The translations under genes were made by a program, and so were the position numbers. Below, piece after piece: positions 20,701-29,709 of a stretch of 64,000 bases of DNA; position 1 is the first letter of the stretch, and every line of letters starts with the position of its first letter. The notes beneath the pieces are model-generated. The model was not told where the DNA came from and made no database searches. It saw only the letters and a list, made by a program, of their open reading frames with translations. The DNA is from Mycobacterium barrassiae (GTDB lineage: Bacteria > Actinomycetota > Actinomycetes > Mycobacteriales > Mycobacteriaceae), in assembly GCF_025822765.1 (NCBI RefSeq), contig NZ_JACKUK010000023.1:186001-250000 (forward strand), written 5' to 3'.

Positions 20701-20744
20701 TGCGCCCACGCCGCGAAAGCGCGAGCAATTGCGGCGTAGACGCA
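20701..20744. terminator. Second inverted repeat just after the aldR stop
   Basis: TGCGCCCACGCCGC (20701-20714) against GCGGCGTAGACGCA (20731-20744), two mismatches, 16-base loop, starting ten bases beyond the aldR stop. Likely part of the aldR 3' end structure. Confidence 0.5.
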
Positions 20745-20754
20745 GGGTCAACGG

Positions 20755-21270
20755 CTACAGCGGGGATGCGCCCCGCAGGTGTTCGAATATCAGCGACGTC
20801 TGCGTACCTGCCACGTCGGCGTCGGCGTTGAGGTTCTCCACCACGAACGACCTCAGGTCCTCGGTGTCGCGCGCGGCGACGTGCAGGATGAAGTCCTCGG
20901 CGCCTGCCAGGAAGTAGACGTCCATCACCTGTGGCTTGCTGCGGATGTGCTGAATGAAGTTGCGGATCTTGCCGCGCGCGTTGGATTGCAGACTCACCGA
21001 GATCATCGCCTGCAGAGTCAGACCGATGGCCGCAGGGTCGATATCGGTGTAGAAGCCGCGGATGACGCCCAGGTCCTGGAGCCGCCGCAGCCTGGCGTGA
21101 CACGTCGACGGGGCGATGCCCACGACGTCGGCCAGAGCGCTGTTGGAGATGCGCGCGTCGCCGTGCAGGGTCAGCAGGATCCGCCGATCCACGTCGTCGA
21201 GTTCGATGGCCTGAACATCCTTCGGCGGACGTGTTTGACGCGCCGCCGGTTTCGACAGTTCTTCGGCCAT
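20755..21270 (-). CDS. aldR: Lrp/AsnC-family regulator AldR
   Basis: A 171-residue Lrp/AsnC protein: N-terminal extension, winged HTH at about residues 25-75 (NSALADVVGIAPSTCHARLR), then the RAM effector domain with GAEDFILHV. Divergent from ald, as for Rv2779c, which binds the ald control region and responds to amino acids such as alanine. Perfect palindromes in the 91-base intergenic gap are likely its sites. The role follows from family and position. Confidence 0.9.
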   Translation of the reverse strand: MAEELSKPAARQTRPPKDVQAIELDDVDRRILLTLHGDARISNSALADVVGIAPSTCHARLRRLQDLGVIRGFYTDIDPAAIGLTLQAMISVSLQSNARGKIRNFIQHIRSKPQVMDVYFLAGAEDFILHVAARDTEDLRSFVVENLNADADVAGTQTSLIFEHLRGASPL

Positions 21271-21275
21271 GCAGT

Positions 21276-21311
21276 GATACTAACGAAGTATCAACAGGGT
21301 TATTGCCAATA
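21276..21311. promoter_or_regulatory. Palindromic operators between aldR and ald
   Basis: GATACTAACGAAGTATC (21276-21292) is a perfect palindrome with a five-base centre, starting six bases from the aldR ATG. TATTGCCAATA (21301-21311) is a second perfect palindrome. Two dyads about 22 bases apart, roughly two helical turns, suit cooperative binding by an Lrp-type octamer. Likely AldR sites. Confidence 0.65.
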
Positions 21312-21361
21312 CATCGAACATTCTTCACACTTTACACAGCACTTCGACTATAGGAGCGGTC

Positions 21362-22477
21362 ATGCGCGTCGGCATCCCGACCGAGATCAAGAACAACGAG
21401 TACCGCGTCGCCATCACCCCGGCCGGCGTCGCCGAGCTGGTCCACCGAGGCCATGAGGTACTCATCCAGGTGGGCGCAGGCGAGGGGTCTGCGATCTCCG
21501 ACAACGATTTCAAGCGCGCTGGCGCGCAGATGATCAACAGCGTCGACGAGGTCTGGGAAGAGGCCGACTTGCTGCTCAAGGTCAAGGAGCCGATCGAGGC
21601 CGAGTACTCGCGCCTGCGCGAGGGCCAGACCTTGTTCACCTACCTGCACCTTGCGGCGTCAAAGCCGTGCACCGACGCACTGCTCGCGTCGGGCACCACG
21701 TCGATCGCCTACGAGACCGTGCAGTTGGCCGACGGCTCCCTGCCGCTGCTCGCCCCCATGAGCGAGGTCGCGGGCAGGCTCGCCGCCCAGGTCGGCGCAT
21801 ATCACCTGATGCGCAGCCACGGCGGTCGCGGCGTGCTCATGGGCGGCGTGCCCGGCGTCGCACCGGCTGAGGTCGTCGTCGTCGGCGGCGGCGTGGCCGG
21901 CTACAACGCCGCCCGCATCGCGAAGGGCATGGGCGCCCACGTGTCCGTGTTCGACGTCAACATCAACACGCTGCGCAAGATCGACAACGAGAACAGCGGA
22001 GCCATCGAGACCCGCTACTCGTCGATGCTCGACCTCGAGGACGCCGTCAAGGAGGCGGACCTGGTGATCGGCGCGGTCCTGGTGCCGGGCGCCAAGGCTC
22101 CGAAGCTGGTGAAGAATTCGACTGTCGCACATATGAAGACGGGTGCGGTGCTCGTCGACATCGCGATCGATCAGGGCGGGTGCTTCGAGGACTCGCGGCC
22201 CACCACCCACGACGATCCGACCTTCGCGGTGCACGACACGGTGTTCTACTGCGTCGCGAACATGCCGGGCGCGGTGCCGCGCACGTCGACCTACGCGCTG
22301 ACCAACGCGACGATGCCGTACGTCCTGAAGCTCGCGGACAAGGGCTGGCAGGCCGCCTGCGAGTCAGATCCGGCGCTGGCCAAGGGCCTGTCGACGCACC
22401 AGGGGTCGCTGCTCTCCCAGCAGGTCGCCGCCGATCTGGATCTGCCCTTCACGGATCCGGCCACGCTGCTGGCCTGA
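21362..22477 (+). CDS. ald: L-alanine dehydrogenase
   Basis: A 371-residue NAD enzyme interconverting alanine with pyruvate and ammonia, also reported to reduce glyoxylate in mycobacteria. The N-terminus [20 protein letters not shown], the catalytic region with Lys and His (LLKVKEP, TYLHLA), and the Rossmann motif [12 protein letters not shown] are all present. AGGAG is six bases before the ATG. Divergent from aldR. Its TGA stop directly abuts that of the convergent UPF0225 gene (TGATCA). Confidence 0.97.
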   Translation: MRVGIPTEIKNNEYRVAITPAGVAELVHRGHEVLIQVGAGEGSAISDNDFKRAGAQMINSVDEVWEEADLLLKVKEPIEAEYSRLREGQTLFTYLHLAASKPCTDALLASGTTSIAYETVQLADGSLPLLAPMSEVAGRLAAQVGAYHLMRSHGGRGVLMGGVPGVAPAEVVVVGGGVAGYNAARIAKGMGAHVSVFDVNINTLRKIDNENSGAIETRYSSMLDLEDAVKEADLVIGAVLVPGAKAPKLVKNSTVAHMKTGAVLVDIAIDQGGCFEDSRPTTHDDPTFAVHDTVFYCVANMPGAVPRTSTYALTNATMPYVLKLADKGWQAACESDPALAKGLSTHQGSLLSQQVAADLDLPFTDPATLLA

Positions 22478-22867
22478 TCACCGGTACAACTCCCCGTCCA
22501 CGTACAACCACCGACGGGCTCGAAAGGCGAAGCGGGACCGCTCATGTAGCGTCCCGCTTCGTCTGTCTTCCCGGTAGTGCGCGCGGAATTCGACCTCACC
22601 CGTCGCATCACCGGGCTGCCCGTCGACGGTGTCGATGATCTCCAGCCCGGTCCAGGTCAACGCGGTGTCGGGCGTCAACGTCTCCGGCCGCGTCCGCGGA
22701 TGCCACGTCTGCCAGATGTAGTCGAGGTCGCCGACCGCATACGCGCTGTAGCGCGAGCGCATCAGCTGCTCGGCGGTCTCGGCAAGGCGCTCGCCGAGAT
22801 GTAGTGGTAGACAACAGCGTCCGAACGGTTCCTCCGACCCACACGGGCACAGCTCGGTCGGGCGCAT
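22478..22867 (-). CDS. YchJ/UPF0225 family protein with SEC-C zinc motif
   Basis: A 129-residue protein opening with CPCGS...FGRCC, the SEC-C zinc-binding motif, followed by the NTF2-like YchJ domain (RSRYSAYAVGDLDYIWQTWHP). Function unknown; zinc binding is inferred. It follows bla by eight bases on the same strand and runs head-on into ald with no intervening bases. Confidence 0.87.
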   Translation of the reverse strand: MRPTELCPCGSEEPFGRCCLPLHLGERLAETAEQLMRSRYSAYAVGDLDYIWQTWHPRTRPETLTPDTALTWTGLEIIDTVDGQPGDATGEVEFRAHYREDRRSGTLHERSRFAFRARRWLYVDGELYR

Positions 22868-22875
22868 CGTGACCG

Positions 22876-23763
22876 TTAAGCGATGAGGGTCGGAAAGACC
22901 AGTGCAGTCAGCTCGCCGACGAGCGGACGCATGTTCTCCGCCTTCGGGTCGTCGGCCTTCGTCCGCGTCATGATCGCGAGCAGGAGTTGTTCGCCCTCAG
23001 GGCCGTACGCGATGCCGACGTCGTTCGTACTGCCGTAGTCGCCGCTGCCGGTCTTGTCGGCGGTGGTCCAGCCCGGCGGAAGCCCGGCCCGCATGCTCGA
23101 CGTCTGATTGGCGCGCATCCAGTCCTCGAGCAACCGACGCTGAGGTGGTGCGAGCACATCGCCGGTCAGTAGCGCGCGGAAGCCCCCACCGAGCGCCTCC
23201 GGCGTACTGGTATCACGCAGATCGCCGGGAATCGCCGTGTTCAGCTCGGTCTCCCAGCGGTCGAGCCGCGTACGTTCGTCGCCGATACTGCGCGCGAAGG
23301 CGGTGATCGCCTGTGGGCCGCCGATCCTGGTCAACAGCAGGTTGGCGGCGGCATTGTCACTCTGTTGCAATGCGGCCTGGCACAGTTCGGCCAGCGTCAT
23401 GTCACCGCCGGCACGCGATTGCGTGACGGGCGAATTCGGTAAGATGCCCGCCGGGTCGACGAACATCGTGTCGTCCAGCGACAGCTCGCCGTGCTGGGCC
23501 ATCTGCAACACCCGCCCCGACGCGTAGGCCTTGAACGTCGAGCACATCGCGAACGGATCTTGGGCACTATGCGCCACCGTTTTGCCGGACACCAGGTTCG
23601 CCGCGAAGACGCCGATGGCCGCGTTGTTCCGCTGCTCGAGGTCTTGGATCGACGCGTCCACCGACGACGAGGGGTCGGCCAACGCGATCGTGTGCGAGGA
23701 TGCGGCCACCGCTGCGAGTGTCAAGCCGCCGAGCAGGACGTGTCGCCGAGAAAGTGGAGTCAT
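22876..23763 (-). CDS. bla: Class A beta-lactamase, Tat-exported
   Basis: About 295 residues. A twin-arginine signal ([19 protein letters not shown]) directs export. Class A motifs: S-T-F-K (CSTFK) near 74, SDN ([11 protein letters not shown]) near 133, the omega-loop glutamate in WETELN, and KTG (DKTGSGDYG) near 235. SDN differs from the SDG of M. tuberculosis BlaC and matches M. fortuitum-type enzymes. ATG 23763 has GGAG just upstream; an in-frame GTG three codons earlier is possible. It lies 18 bases after pepR and is probably cotranscribed. Hydrolysis of penicillins and cephalosporins is expected. Confidence 0.94.
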   Translation of the reverse strand: MTPLSRRHVLLGGLTLAAVAASSHTIALADPSSSVDASIQDLEQRNNAAIGVFAANLVSGKTVAHSAQDPFAMCSTFKAYASGRVLQMAQHGELSLDDTMFVDPAGILPNSPVTQSRAGGDMTLAELCQAALQQSDNAAANLLLTRIGGPQAITAFARSIGDERTRLDRWETELNTAIPGDLRDTSTPEALGGGFRALLTGDVLAPPQRRLLEDWMRANQTSSMRAGLPPGWTTADKTGSGDYGSTNDVGIAYGPEGEQLLLAIMTRTKADDPKAENMRPLVGELTALVFPTLIA

Positions 23764-23781
23764 TGACTCCACACTAGGCGA

Positions 23782-25128
23782 TCAGCGTGTCATCGCCCGA
23801 AGCGGCTGCGGCAACATCCTTTTCGAAGTTTGCGGGCCGAGCACAGCGCCACCGTACTGGCGGGACAGCAGTTTGCGTGCGACTGCGTTGACCTCATCGA
23901 GCGTCACCGCCTCGATCTTGGCGAGGGTGTCTTCGATGCTGCGATGCGTACCGTAGTTCAGCTCGCTGCGGCCGATCCGGTTCATTCGGGAGCCGGAGTC
24001 CTCGAGACCGAGCACCAGTCCCCCGCGCAGTGAGCCCTTCGCGATGCGGTATTCCGTCTCGGTGATGCCGTCGCGGGCGACTTCCTCGAGCACGTCGGCG
24101 GTGACCCGCACGACTTCGGGGAAGCGCTCAGGCAGGCACGCCGCGTAGATCGACAGCGCCCCGCCGTCGGCGAAGGTGTCCACGGTCGAGTAGACCGAGT
24201 ACGCCAGCCCACGGGTTTCCCGGATCTGTTGGAACAGACGGGAACTCAGGCCGCCGCCCAGCGCGGTGTTGAGCACCGAAAGCGCCCAGCGGTGCTCCCA
24301 GTGCCTGCCCGGGGTCCGGACGCCCAGCGAAAGATGGGTCTGCTCGGCGTCCCTGTTGACCAACTCCAAGGTGGGCCGGCCCGTGACGCGCCCGGTGCCC
24401 TTGCGCGGCGGCACCGGCTTGCGGCCGCGAACCAGCCGCGGGCCGAAGTGCTCGCGCACCAACGTCACGACCTCGTCATGCTCGACGTTTCCGGCGACTG
24501 CGACGACCATCCGCTCCGGCGTGTAGCGACGCATGTGAAACGAATGCAGTTGCGTCCGCGTCATCGCCGCGATCGACTTTGCGCTGCCGATCACCGGCCG
24601 ACCGACCGGGTGCGAACCGAACATCGCCGACAGGAAGACGTCGCCGAGGGTGTCTTCGGGATCGTCGTCACGCATGGCGATCTCCTCGAGCACGACATCG
24701 CGCTCGATCTCGACATCCTCTGCGGCACAACGCCCTCGCAACACCACGTCGGCCACCAGGTCGACGGCCAACTCGAGGTCGGTGTCGAGCACATGCGCGT
24801 AGTAGCACGTGTGCTCGCGCGTGGTGAACGCGTTCAGCTCACCCCCGACCGCGTCGACGGCTTGCGCGATGTCGACCGCGGTGCGCGTCGGGGTGGACTT
24901 GAACAGCAGGTGTTCCAGGAAGTGCGCCGCACCGGCAACGCTGGGTCCCTCGTCACGGGAGCCGACGTCGACCCAGACCCCGACCGATGCCGAATGCACC
25001 GACGGGATGTACTCGGTGACCACGCGCAGGCCACCGGGCAATACGGTGCGACGCACCTGGGACCGTGTAGATGACTCCGCGTTGCTTGTGCCGCGGCGCA
25101 ACGCCCTAACTCGTCGCCGTTGCGGCAT
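23782..25128 (-). CDS. pepR: M16-family zinc metalloprotease PepR
   Basis: A 448-residue insulinase/processing-peptidase-like protein, cytoplasmic by lack of signal. The inverted zinc motif HFLEH (about 68-72) with a downstream glutamate in [15 protein letters not shown] is intact, and the second M16 domain ([19 protein letters not shown]) follows. The ATG at 25128 lies inside the last 23 bases of gpsI and gives the length and start of mycobacterial PepR. Coexpressed with gpsI upstream and bla downstream. Confidence 0.93.
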   Translation of the reverse strand: MPQRRRVRALRRGTSNAESSTRSQVRRTVLPGGLRVVTEYIPSVHSASVGVWVDVGSRDEGPSVAGAAHFLEHLLFKSTPTRTAVDIAQAVDAVGGELNAFTTREHTCYYAHVLDTDLELAVDLVADVVLRGRCAAEDVEIERDVVLEEIAMRDDDPEDTLGDVFLSAMFGSHPVGRPVIGSAKSIAAMTRTQLHSFHMRRYTPERMVVAVAGNVEHDEVVTLVREHFGPRLVRGRKPVPPRKGTGRVTGRPTLELVNRDAEQTHLSLGVRTPGRHWEHRWALSVLNTALGGGLSSRLFQQIRETRGLAYSVYSTVDTFADGGALSIYAACLPERFPEVVRVTADVLEEVARDGITETEYRIAKGSLRGGLVLGLEDSGSRMNRIGRSELNYGTHRSIEDTLAKIEAVTLDEVNAVARKLLSRQYGGAVLGPQTSKRMLPQPLRAMTR

Positions 25129-27370
25129 CTGCTGGTGCAGTCTCCGATGGGGCATCTGCGGCATCGTCTTCGGCGACGAGAACCAGCGAGATCTTCCCGC
25201 GGTTGTCGATATCGGCGATCTCCACGCGCAGCTTGTCGCCGACCTTGACGACATCCTCCACCTTGGCGATCCGCTTGCCACGGCCCAGCTTGGAGATGTG
25301 CACCAAGCCGTCCCGGCCGGGCAGCAATGACACAAAGGCGCCGAAATCGGTTGTCTTGACGATGGTTCCGAGGAACCGCTCACCGACCTTGGGCAGCTGC
25401 GGGTTGGCGATCGCGTTGATCTTGTCGATCGCGGCCTGCGCCGCCTCACCGTTGGAGGCGCCGACGAACACGGTGCCGTCGTCCTCGATCGAGATCTGCG
25501 CGCCGGTCTCCTCGGTGATCGAGTTGATCATCTTGCCCTTGGGCCCGATGACCTCACCGATCTTGTCGACCGGCACCTTGATCGTGGTGATGCGCGGTGC
25601 GTACGGGCTCATCTCGTCGGGCGTGTCGATGGCCTCGGCCATCACCTCGAGGATGGTCAGTCGCGCGTCCTTGGCCTGCGCCAGCGCTGCCGCCAGCACC
25701 TGCGACGGGATGCCGTCGAGCTTGGTGTCCAGCTGCAGCGCGGTGACGAAGTCCTTGGTGCCCGCGCACTTGAAGTCCATGTCGCCGAACGCATCCTCGG
25801 CGCCGAGGATGTCGGTGAGCGTGACGAAGCGCCGCTCGGTGCCGCCACCTTCGGTTTCGACATCGTCGGACACCAGACCCATCGCGATGCCCGCAACCGG
25901 AGCCTTCAGCGGCACACCGGCATTCAGCAGCGACAGCGTCGACGCACACACCGAGCCCATCGACGTCGAGCCGTTGGAGCCCAGCGCCTCAGACACCTGG
26001 CGGATCGCGTACGGGAACTCCTCGACGCTAGGCAGCACGGGCACCAGGGCCCGCTCGGCCAGTGCGCCGTGGCCGATCTCGCGGCGCTTGGGCGAACCGA
26101 CGCGACCGGTCTCACCGGTCGAATACGGCGGGAAGTTGTAGTGGTGCATGTAGCGCTTGGAGGTCTCGGGTCCCAGCGAGTCGATCTGCTGCGCCATCTT
26201 GACCATGTCGAGGGTGGTGATACCCATGATCTGGGTCTCGCCGCGCTCGAACAGCGCACTGCCGTGTGCCCGCGGGACCACGGCCACCTCGGCGCTCAGC
26301 GCGCGGATATCGGTGATCCCGCGGCCGTCGATGCGGAAGTGGTCGGTCAGAATCCGCTGACGTACAAGCTTTTTGGTCAGCGACCGGAATGCCGCGCCGA
26401 TCTCCTTCTCGCGGCCTTCGAACTGCTCGGCCAGCCGCTCCAGCACCTCGACCTTGATCTCATCGGTGCGATCGTTGCGCTCTTCCTTGCCTGCGATGGT
26501 CAGCGCCTTGGACAGCTCCTCGGTGGCCACAGCGGCGACAGAGTCGAACACATCGTCCTGGTACTCCGGGAACACCGGGAAATCGGCGGTCGGCTTGGCC
26601 GCCGCGTCGGCCAGCTCCTGCTGCGCGGCGCACAGCGCGGCGATGAACGGCTTCGCGGCCTCGAGGCCCTCGGCGACCACGGTTTCGGTCGGGGCGCCCG
26701 CGCCACCGTCGATCAGCGCGACGACGTTCTCGGTCGCCTCGGCCTCGACCATCATGATCGCTATATCGTCACTGTCGTCGGCTACCTTGCGGCCCGCGAC
26801 CACCATGTCGAAGACGGCTCCTTCGAGCTGCTCGACGGTCGGGAAGGCGACCCACTGGCCGTCAATCAGTGCGACACGCACACCGCCGACCGGGCCGGAG
26901 AACGGCAGACCCGACAGCTGGGTCGACGCCGAGGCGCCGTTGATGGCCAGCACGTCGTAGAGGTCCTTGGGGTCAAGGCTCAACACGGTCACGACGACCT
27001 GGACCTCGTTGCGCAGACCCGACACGAAGGTCGGACGCAGCGGCCGGTCGATCAGGCGGCAGGTCAGGATCGCGTCCGTCGACGGCCGGCCCTCGCGGCG
27101 GAAGAACGAGCCGGGGATACGCCCGGCGGCGTACATCCGCTCCTCGACGTCGATCGTCAGGGGGAAGAAGTCGAAGTGGTCCTTCGGGCTCTTGCTGGCC
27201 GTGGTGGCCGACAACAGCATGGTGTCGTCGTCGAGATAGGCGACGACGGAGCCGGCGGCCTGCTTGGCCAACCGACCGGTCTCGAAACGGATGGTGCGGG
27301 TGCCGAAGCTCCCGTTGTCGATGACGGCGGTGGTCTCGTATACGCCGTCTTCAAGTTCAACTACAGACAT
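25106..27370 (-). CDS. gpsI: Polynucleotide phosphorylase / guanosine pentaphosphate synthetase GpsI
   Basis: A 754-residue PNPase that degrades RNA phosphorolytically 3'-5' and adds tails; actinobacterial members were named for pppGpp synthesis. Two RNase PH-like domains are separated by a helical domain; [13 protein letters not shown] and [13 protein letters not shown] mark the second core. A KH domain (about 590-650, [11 protein letters not shown]) and an S1 domain (about 660-735) follow, with an acidic/Ala tail. ATG at 27370 gives [20 protein letters not shown], the usual start. The 3' end overlaps pepR. A leader of about 240 bases precedes it. Confidence 0.97.
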   Translation of the reverse strand: MSVVELEDGVYETTAVIDNGSFGTRTIRFETGRLAKQAAGSVVAYLDDDTMLLSATTASKSPKDHFDFFPLTIDVEERMYAAGRIPGSFFRREGRPSTDAILTCRLIDRPLRPTFVSGLRNEVQVVVTVLSLDPKDLYDVLAINGASASTQLSGLPFSGPVGGVRVALIDGQWVAFPTVEQLEGAVFDMVVAGRKVADDSDDIAIMMVEAEATENVVALIDGGAGAPTETVVAEGLEAAKPFIAALCAAQQELADAAAKPTADFPVFPEYQDDVFDSVAAVATEELSKALTIAGKEERNDRTDEIKVEVLERLAEQFEGREKEIGAAFRSLTKKLVRQRILTDHFRIDGRGITDIRALSAEVAVVPRAHGSALFERGETQIMGITTLDMVKMAQQIDSLGPETSKRYMHHYNFPPYSTGETGRVGSPKRREIGHGALAERALVPVLPSVEEFPYAIRQVSEALGSNGSTSMGSVCASTLSLLNAGVPLKAPVAGIAMGLVSDDVETEGGGTERRFVTLTDILGAEDAFGDMDFKCAGTKDFVTALQLDTKLDGIPSQVLAAALAQAKDARLTILEVMAEAIDTPDEMSPYAPRITTIKVPVDKIGEVIGPKGKMINSITEETGAQISIEDDGTVFVGASNGEAAQAAIDKINAIANPQLPKVGERFLGTIVKTTDFGAFVSLLPGRDGLVHISKLGRGKRIAKVEDVVKVGDKLRVEIADIDNRGKISLVLVAEDDAADAPSETAPADAATATS

Positions 27371-27673
27371 AGGTGTCCGTATGGCCTCTCTGGATTCACA
27401 GTTTCCACTGTTCAGCTGTTTCGCGTCGTCACAGCGTGTGAACCACCGGCCTCGATTTGGCCACGGCCATCGATCGAAGCTGTCGGGTGTCCTACCCGGC
27501 AACCACTACCGAAGACCGCGCGATCAGGCGGGTCCTGTCGTGAGACGCGGGAACGGTGCTCGCGGATCTGCGATCACCGCACCCAGACGTTCGAGCCGAA
27601 ACCGGCAGTCGAACTCATCCATCCTACATTGCAGCAGGTACGGCACCGAAATCCCAGGGGCCTCCCGCGTGCC
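27371..27673 (-). other. gpsI leader region, non-coding
   Basis: A 303-base gap between lppU and gpsI with no convincing ORF. On the minus strand it holds a -10-like TAGGAT (27626-27621) with TTCGGT 18 bases upstream. An inverted repeat (GTTCGA...TCGAAC, 27614-27589, inner GCCG/CGGC) begins where transcription should start. About 240 untranslated bases then run to the gpsI ATG. Possible site of PNPase self-control, by analogy with E. coli pnp. Confidence 0.5.
27621..27650 (-). promoter_or_regulatory. Candidate gpsI promoter
   Basis: TAGGAT at 27626-27621 as -10, with TTCGGT 18 bases upstream as a weak -35, on the minus strand. The predicted start lands on the first base of the leader hairpin. 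Moderate match to mycobacterial sigma-A promoters. Confidence 0.45.
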
Positions 27674-28177
27674 TCAGGCGACGTCCTCGACGCAGACGGT
27701 GAAGTTGCGCTCGTCGTAGGGATAGCCCACACCCGTGGCGCACTGGTCCACGTCGGCGACGTTCTCCAGGATCTCGGTGACGCGCTGGCGGTTGGGCACC
27801 GAGGCGTCGTCGCAGTCCACCCGCACCGGATCCTTGTCGTTGGTGGGGTCGATGCTCATGCAGTCGCCCACCACCCAGTCGATGTCCATGCAGATCGTCG
27901 TGGTGGCATCGGAGAAGGCGCCGCGCATCGAGTAGTAGGAGTCGACATCCGCGGGGCAGAGGTCGCTGTCCTCGACGGTGGCAGCCACCTTGAAGTTGGA
28001 ATCCCGGCTACCGCAGTCGACCTTGGTCACTTCGGGCCGTTCCGGGGTGCCGCCCGTCTTGAGGCAGTCGCCCACCGCCAGGTTCGCAGCGGAGCCGGAC
28101 GAACAGCCGGTCAAAGCCCCCATCGAAGCCAGCAGGCCCGCGATCGCCGCTGCGGCGATCGCGGAGAGGTTCCGCAC
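27674..28177 (-). CDS. lppU: LppU-like lipoprotein
   Basis: 167 residues with a signal peptide ending in lipobox LTGC (Cys near residue 25), so the mature protein is lipid-anchored outside the membrane. The exported part has eight spaced cysteines (DCLKT, VDCGS, LCPAD, ICMD, DCMS, VDCDD, QCATG, VCVED), suggesting four disulfides. Position after rpsO matches Rv2784c (lppU). GTG start ten bases downstream of the rpsO stop. Function unknown. Confidence 0.82.
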   Translation of the reverse strand: MRNLSAIAAAAIAGLLASMGALTGCSSGSAANLAVGDCLKTGGTPERPEVTKVDCGSRDSNFKVAATVEDSDLCPADVDSYYSMRGAFSDATTTICMDIDWVVGDCMSIDPTNDKDPVRVDCDDASVPNRQRVTEILENVADVDQCATGVGYPYDERNFTVCVEDVA

Positions 28178-28187
28178 GTGCGTCGGG

Positions 28188-28457
28188 TCAGCGACGCAGG
28201 CCGAGCCGGTCGATCAAGGAGCGGTAGCGCTCCACGTCGACCTGGGCGACGTACTTCAGCAGGCGACGCCTGCGGCCGACGAGCAGCAGCAGCCCGCGCC
28301 GCGAGTGGTGGTCGTGCTTGTGCTGCTTGAGATGCTCGGTGAGATCAGAGATGCGCCTGGTCAGCAGCGCGACCTGGGCCTCCGGCGAGCCGGTATCGGT
28401 GTCGTGCAGGCCGTACTCGCTGAGAATGGTCTTCTTCTGTTCGGCAGTGAGCGCCAC
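28188..28457 (-). CDS. rpsO: Ribosomal protein S15
   Basis: The 89-residue small-subunit protein S15, with the conserved [16 protein letters not shown] and [18 protein letters not shown] that contact 16S rRNA. GTG start with GGAG six bases upstream. It is preceded by about 100 bases of leader containing GGGG...CCCC (28488-28502), which could be a small regulatory stem, and is followed at once by lppU. Confidence 0.97.
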   Translation of the reverse strand: MALTAEQKKTILSEYGLHDTDTGSPEAQVALLTRRISDLTEHLKQHKHDHHSRRGLLLLVGRRRRLLKYVAQVDVERYRSLIDRLGLRR

Positions 28458-28584
28458 GAATTACTCCATCTATCGGTCCGCGAACAAGGGGTTTGTGTCC
28501 CCGTAAGAAGCGCAGCCACCGCGAACTGCAGCACGCGCTCGGTCGGGCGAGAGTCTAGCAGCGCCGCCCCTGAGCTGCGAAATC

Positions 28585-28649
28585 CGCCGACTGCACGCTT
28601 GTTAGCACCCGGTCCTGGGCTTTCGTGTCAACAAGCGTGGCACTCGGCG
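28585..28649. terminator. Long inverted repeat after ribF
   Basis: CGCCGACTGCACGCTTGTT with GAGCAC-like extension (from 28585) pairs with CAACAAGCGTGGCACTCGGCG (ending 28649), with a few mismatches. It begins seven bases beyond the ribF stop and lies 128 bases upstream of the rpsO start. The same 19-base core recurs at 52694-52712. Lacks a T-tract. Confidence 0.65.
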
Positions 28650-28655
28650 CAGAGT

Positions 28656-29630
28656 TCAGTGGGCGGCCAGGATGGCGCGGGCGCGTTCGGTGTCGACGCC
28701 CATCGCGGTGACCAGGTCCTCGACCTTGGCGAACTTCTCCTGCCCGCGGATGCGCGCGACGAAATCGACGGCGACATGCTGGCCGTACAGGTCTGCCGAC
28801 GTGTCGAGCACGAACGCCTCCACCGTGCGGGTCCGCCCCGAGAACGTCGGGTTGGTACCGACCGACACCGCCGCCTGATAGCGCTCACCTGGGACGACGG
28901 TCCCGGCGATCGGTCCGTGGCCGAGCACGGTGAACCACGCCGCGTAGACGCCGTCGGCAGGGATGGCCGAATACATCGGCGGCGCCACGTTGGCGGTCGG
29001 AAAGCCCAGCACCTTGCCGCGTCCATCGCCGCGGACCACCACACCCTCGACGCGATGGGGGCGCCCAAGGGCCTCGCTGGCGGCGACGACATCGCCGGCG
29101 TCGACGCACGAGCGGATGTAGGTCGACGAGAACGTGACGGTCTCGTCGCGGTGGTGCTCGGACACCAGCGTCATGCTCTCTACCGCGAAGCCGAACCGCT
29201 CGCCCGCCTTGCGCAGCAGGCTGACGTTGCCCGCGGCCTTCTTGCCGAACGTGAAGTTCTCCCCGACGACCACCTCGACGACATGCAGGCGCTCGACCAG
29301 CAGTTCGTGGATGTAGCGCTCGGGCGTCAGCTTCATGAAATCCGACGTGAACGGCATGACCAGGAACACGTCGATGCCCATTTCCTCGACGAGCTCAGCA
29401 CGCCGTGCCAGCGTCGTCAGCTGGGCGGGATGGCTGCCGGGGAAGACGACCTCCATCGGATGCGGATCGAAGGTCATCAACACCGTCGGCACGCCGCGCG
29501 ACCGACCCGCCTTCACCGCGTGGTTGATCAGCTCCTGATGGCCTCGGTGAACACCGTCGAACACGCCGATGGTGACGACACATCGGCCCCAGTCCGTCGG
29601 GATCTCGTCTTGTCCCCGCCAGCGCTGCAC
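28656..29630 (-). CDS. ribF: Bifunctional riboflavin kinase/FAD synthetase RibF
   Basis: A 324-residue enzyme making FMN then FAD. The N-terminal adenylyltransferase has GVFDGVHRGH near residues 23-32 and FSSTYIR; the C-terminal kinase has GRGKVLGFPTANV and the DGVYAAW strand. GTG start. Divergent from the metal regulator gene. A long inverted repeat follows its stop, so it is probably monocistronic. FAD made here serves ThyX and Mtr among others. Confidence 0.96.
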   Translation of the reverse strand: MQRWRGQDEIPTDWGRCVVTIGVFDGVHRGHQELINHAVKAGRSRGVPTVLMTFDPHPMEVVFPGSHPAQLTTLARRAELVEEMGIDVFLVMPFTSDFMKLTPERYIHELLVERLHVVEVVVGENFTFGKKAAGNVSLLRKAGERFGFAVESMTLVSEHHRDETVTFSSTYIRSCVDAGDVVAASEALGRPHRVEGVVVRGDGRGKVLGFPTANVAPPMYSAIPADGVYAAWFTVLGHGPIAGTVVPGERYQAAVSVGTNPTFSGRTRTVEAFVLDTSADLYGQHVAVDFVARIRGQEKFAKVEDLVTAMGVDTERARAILAAH

Positions 29631-29696
29631 AGCGCAAGCCTACGGCGCGGCCGCCACGACGGTCCGGCTAGATCACCACATCAGGCGACAACTGCC

Positions 29697-29709
29697 TAGA
29701 ATTTGACCT
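29697..29709 (+). promoter_or_regulatory. Leaderless -10 element of the metal regulator gene
   Basis: TAGAAT (29697-29702) ends seven bases before the GTG start, placing the transcription start at or beside the initiation codon. No ribosome-binding site is present. Typical of mycobacterial leaderless mRNAs. Confidence 0.6.

Noticed and set aside
27589-27614. GTTCGA...TCGAAC considered as a LexA (SOS) box
   Set aside because: Half-sites are in inverted order (GTTC before GAAC) and too far apart for the mycobacterial TCGAAC-N4-GTTCGA site; treated as a leader hairpin.
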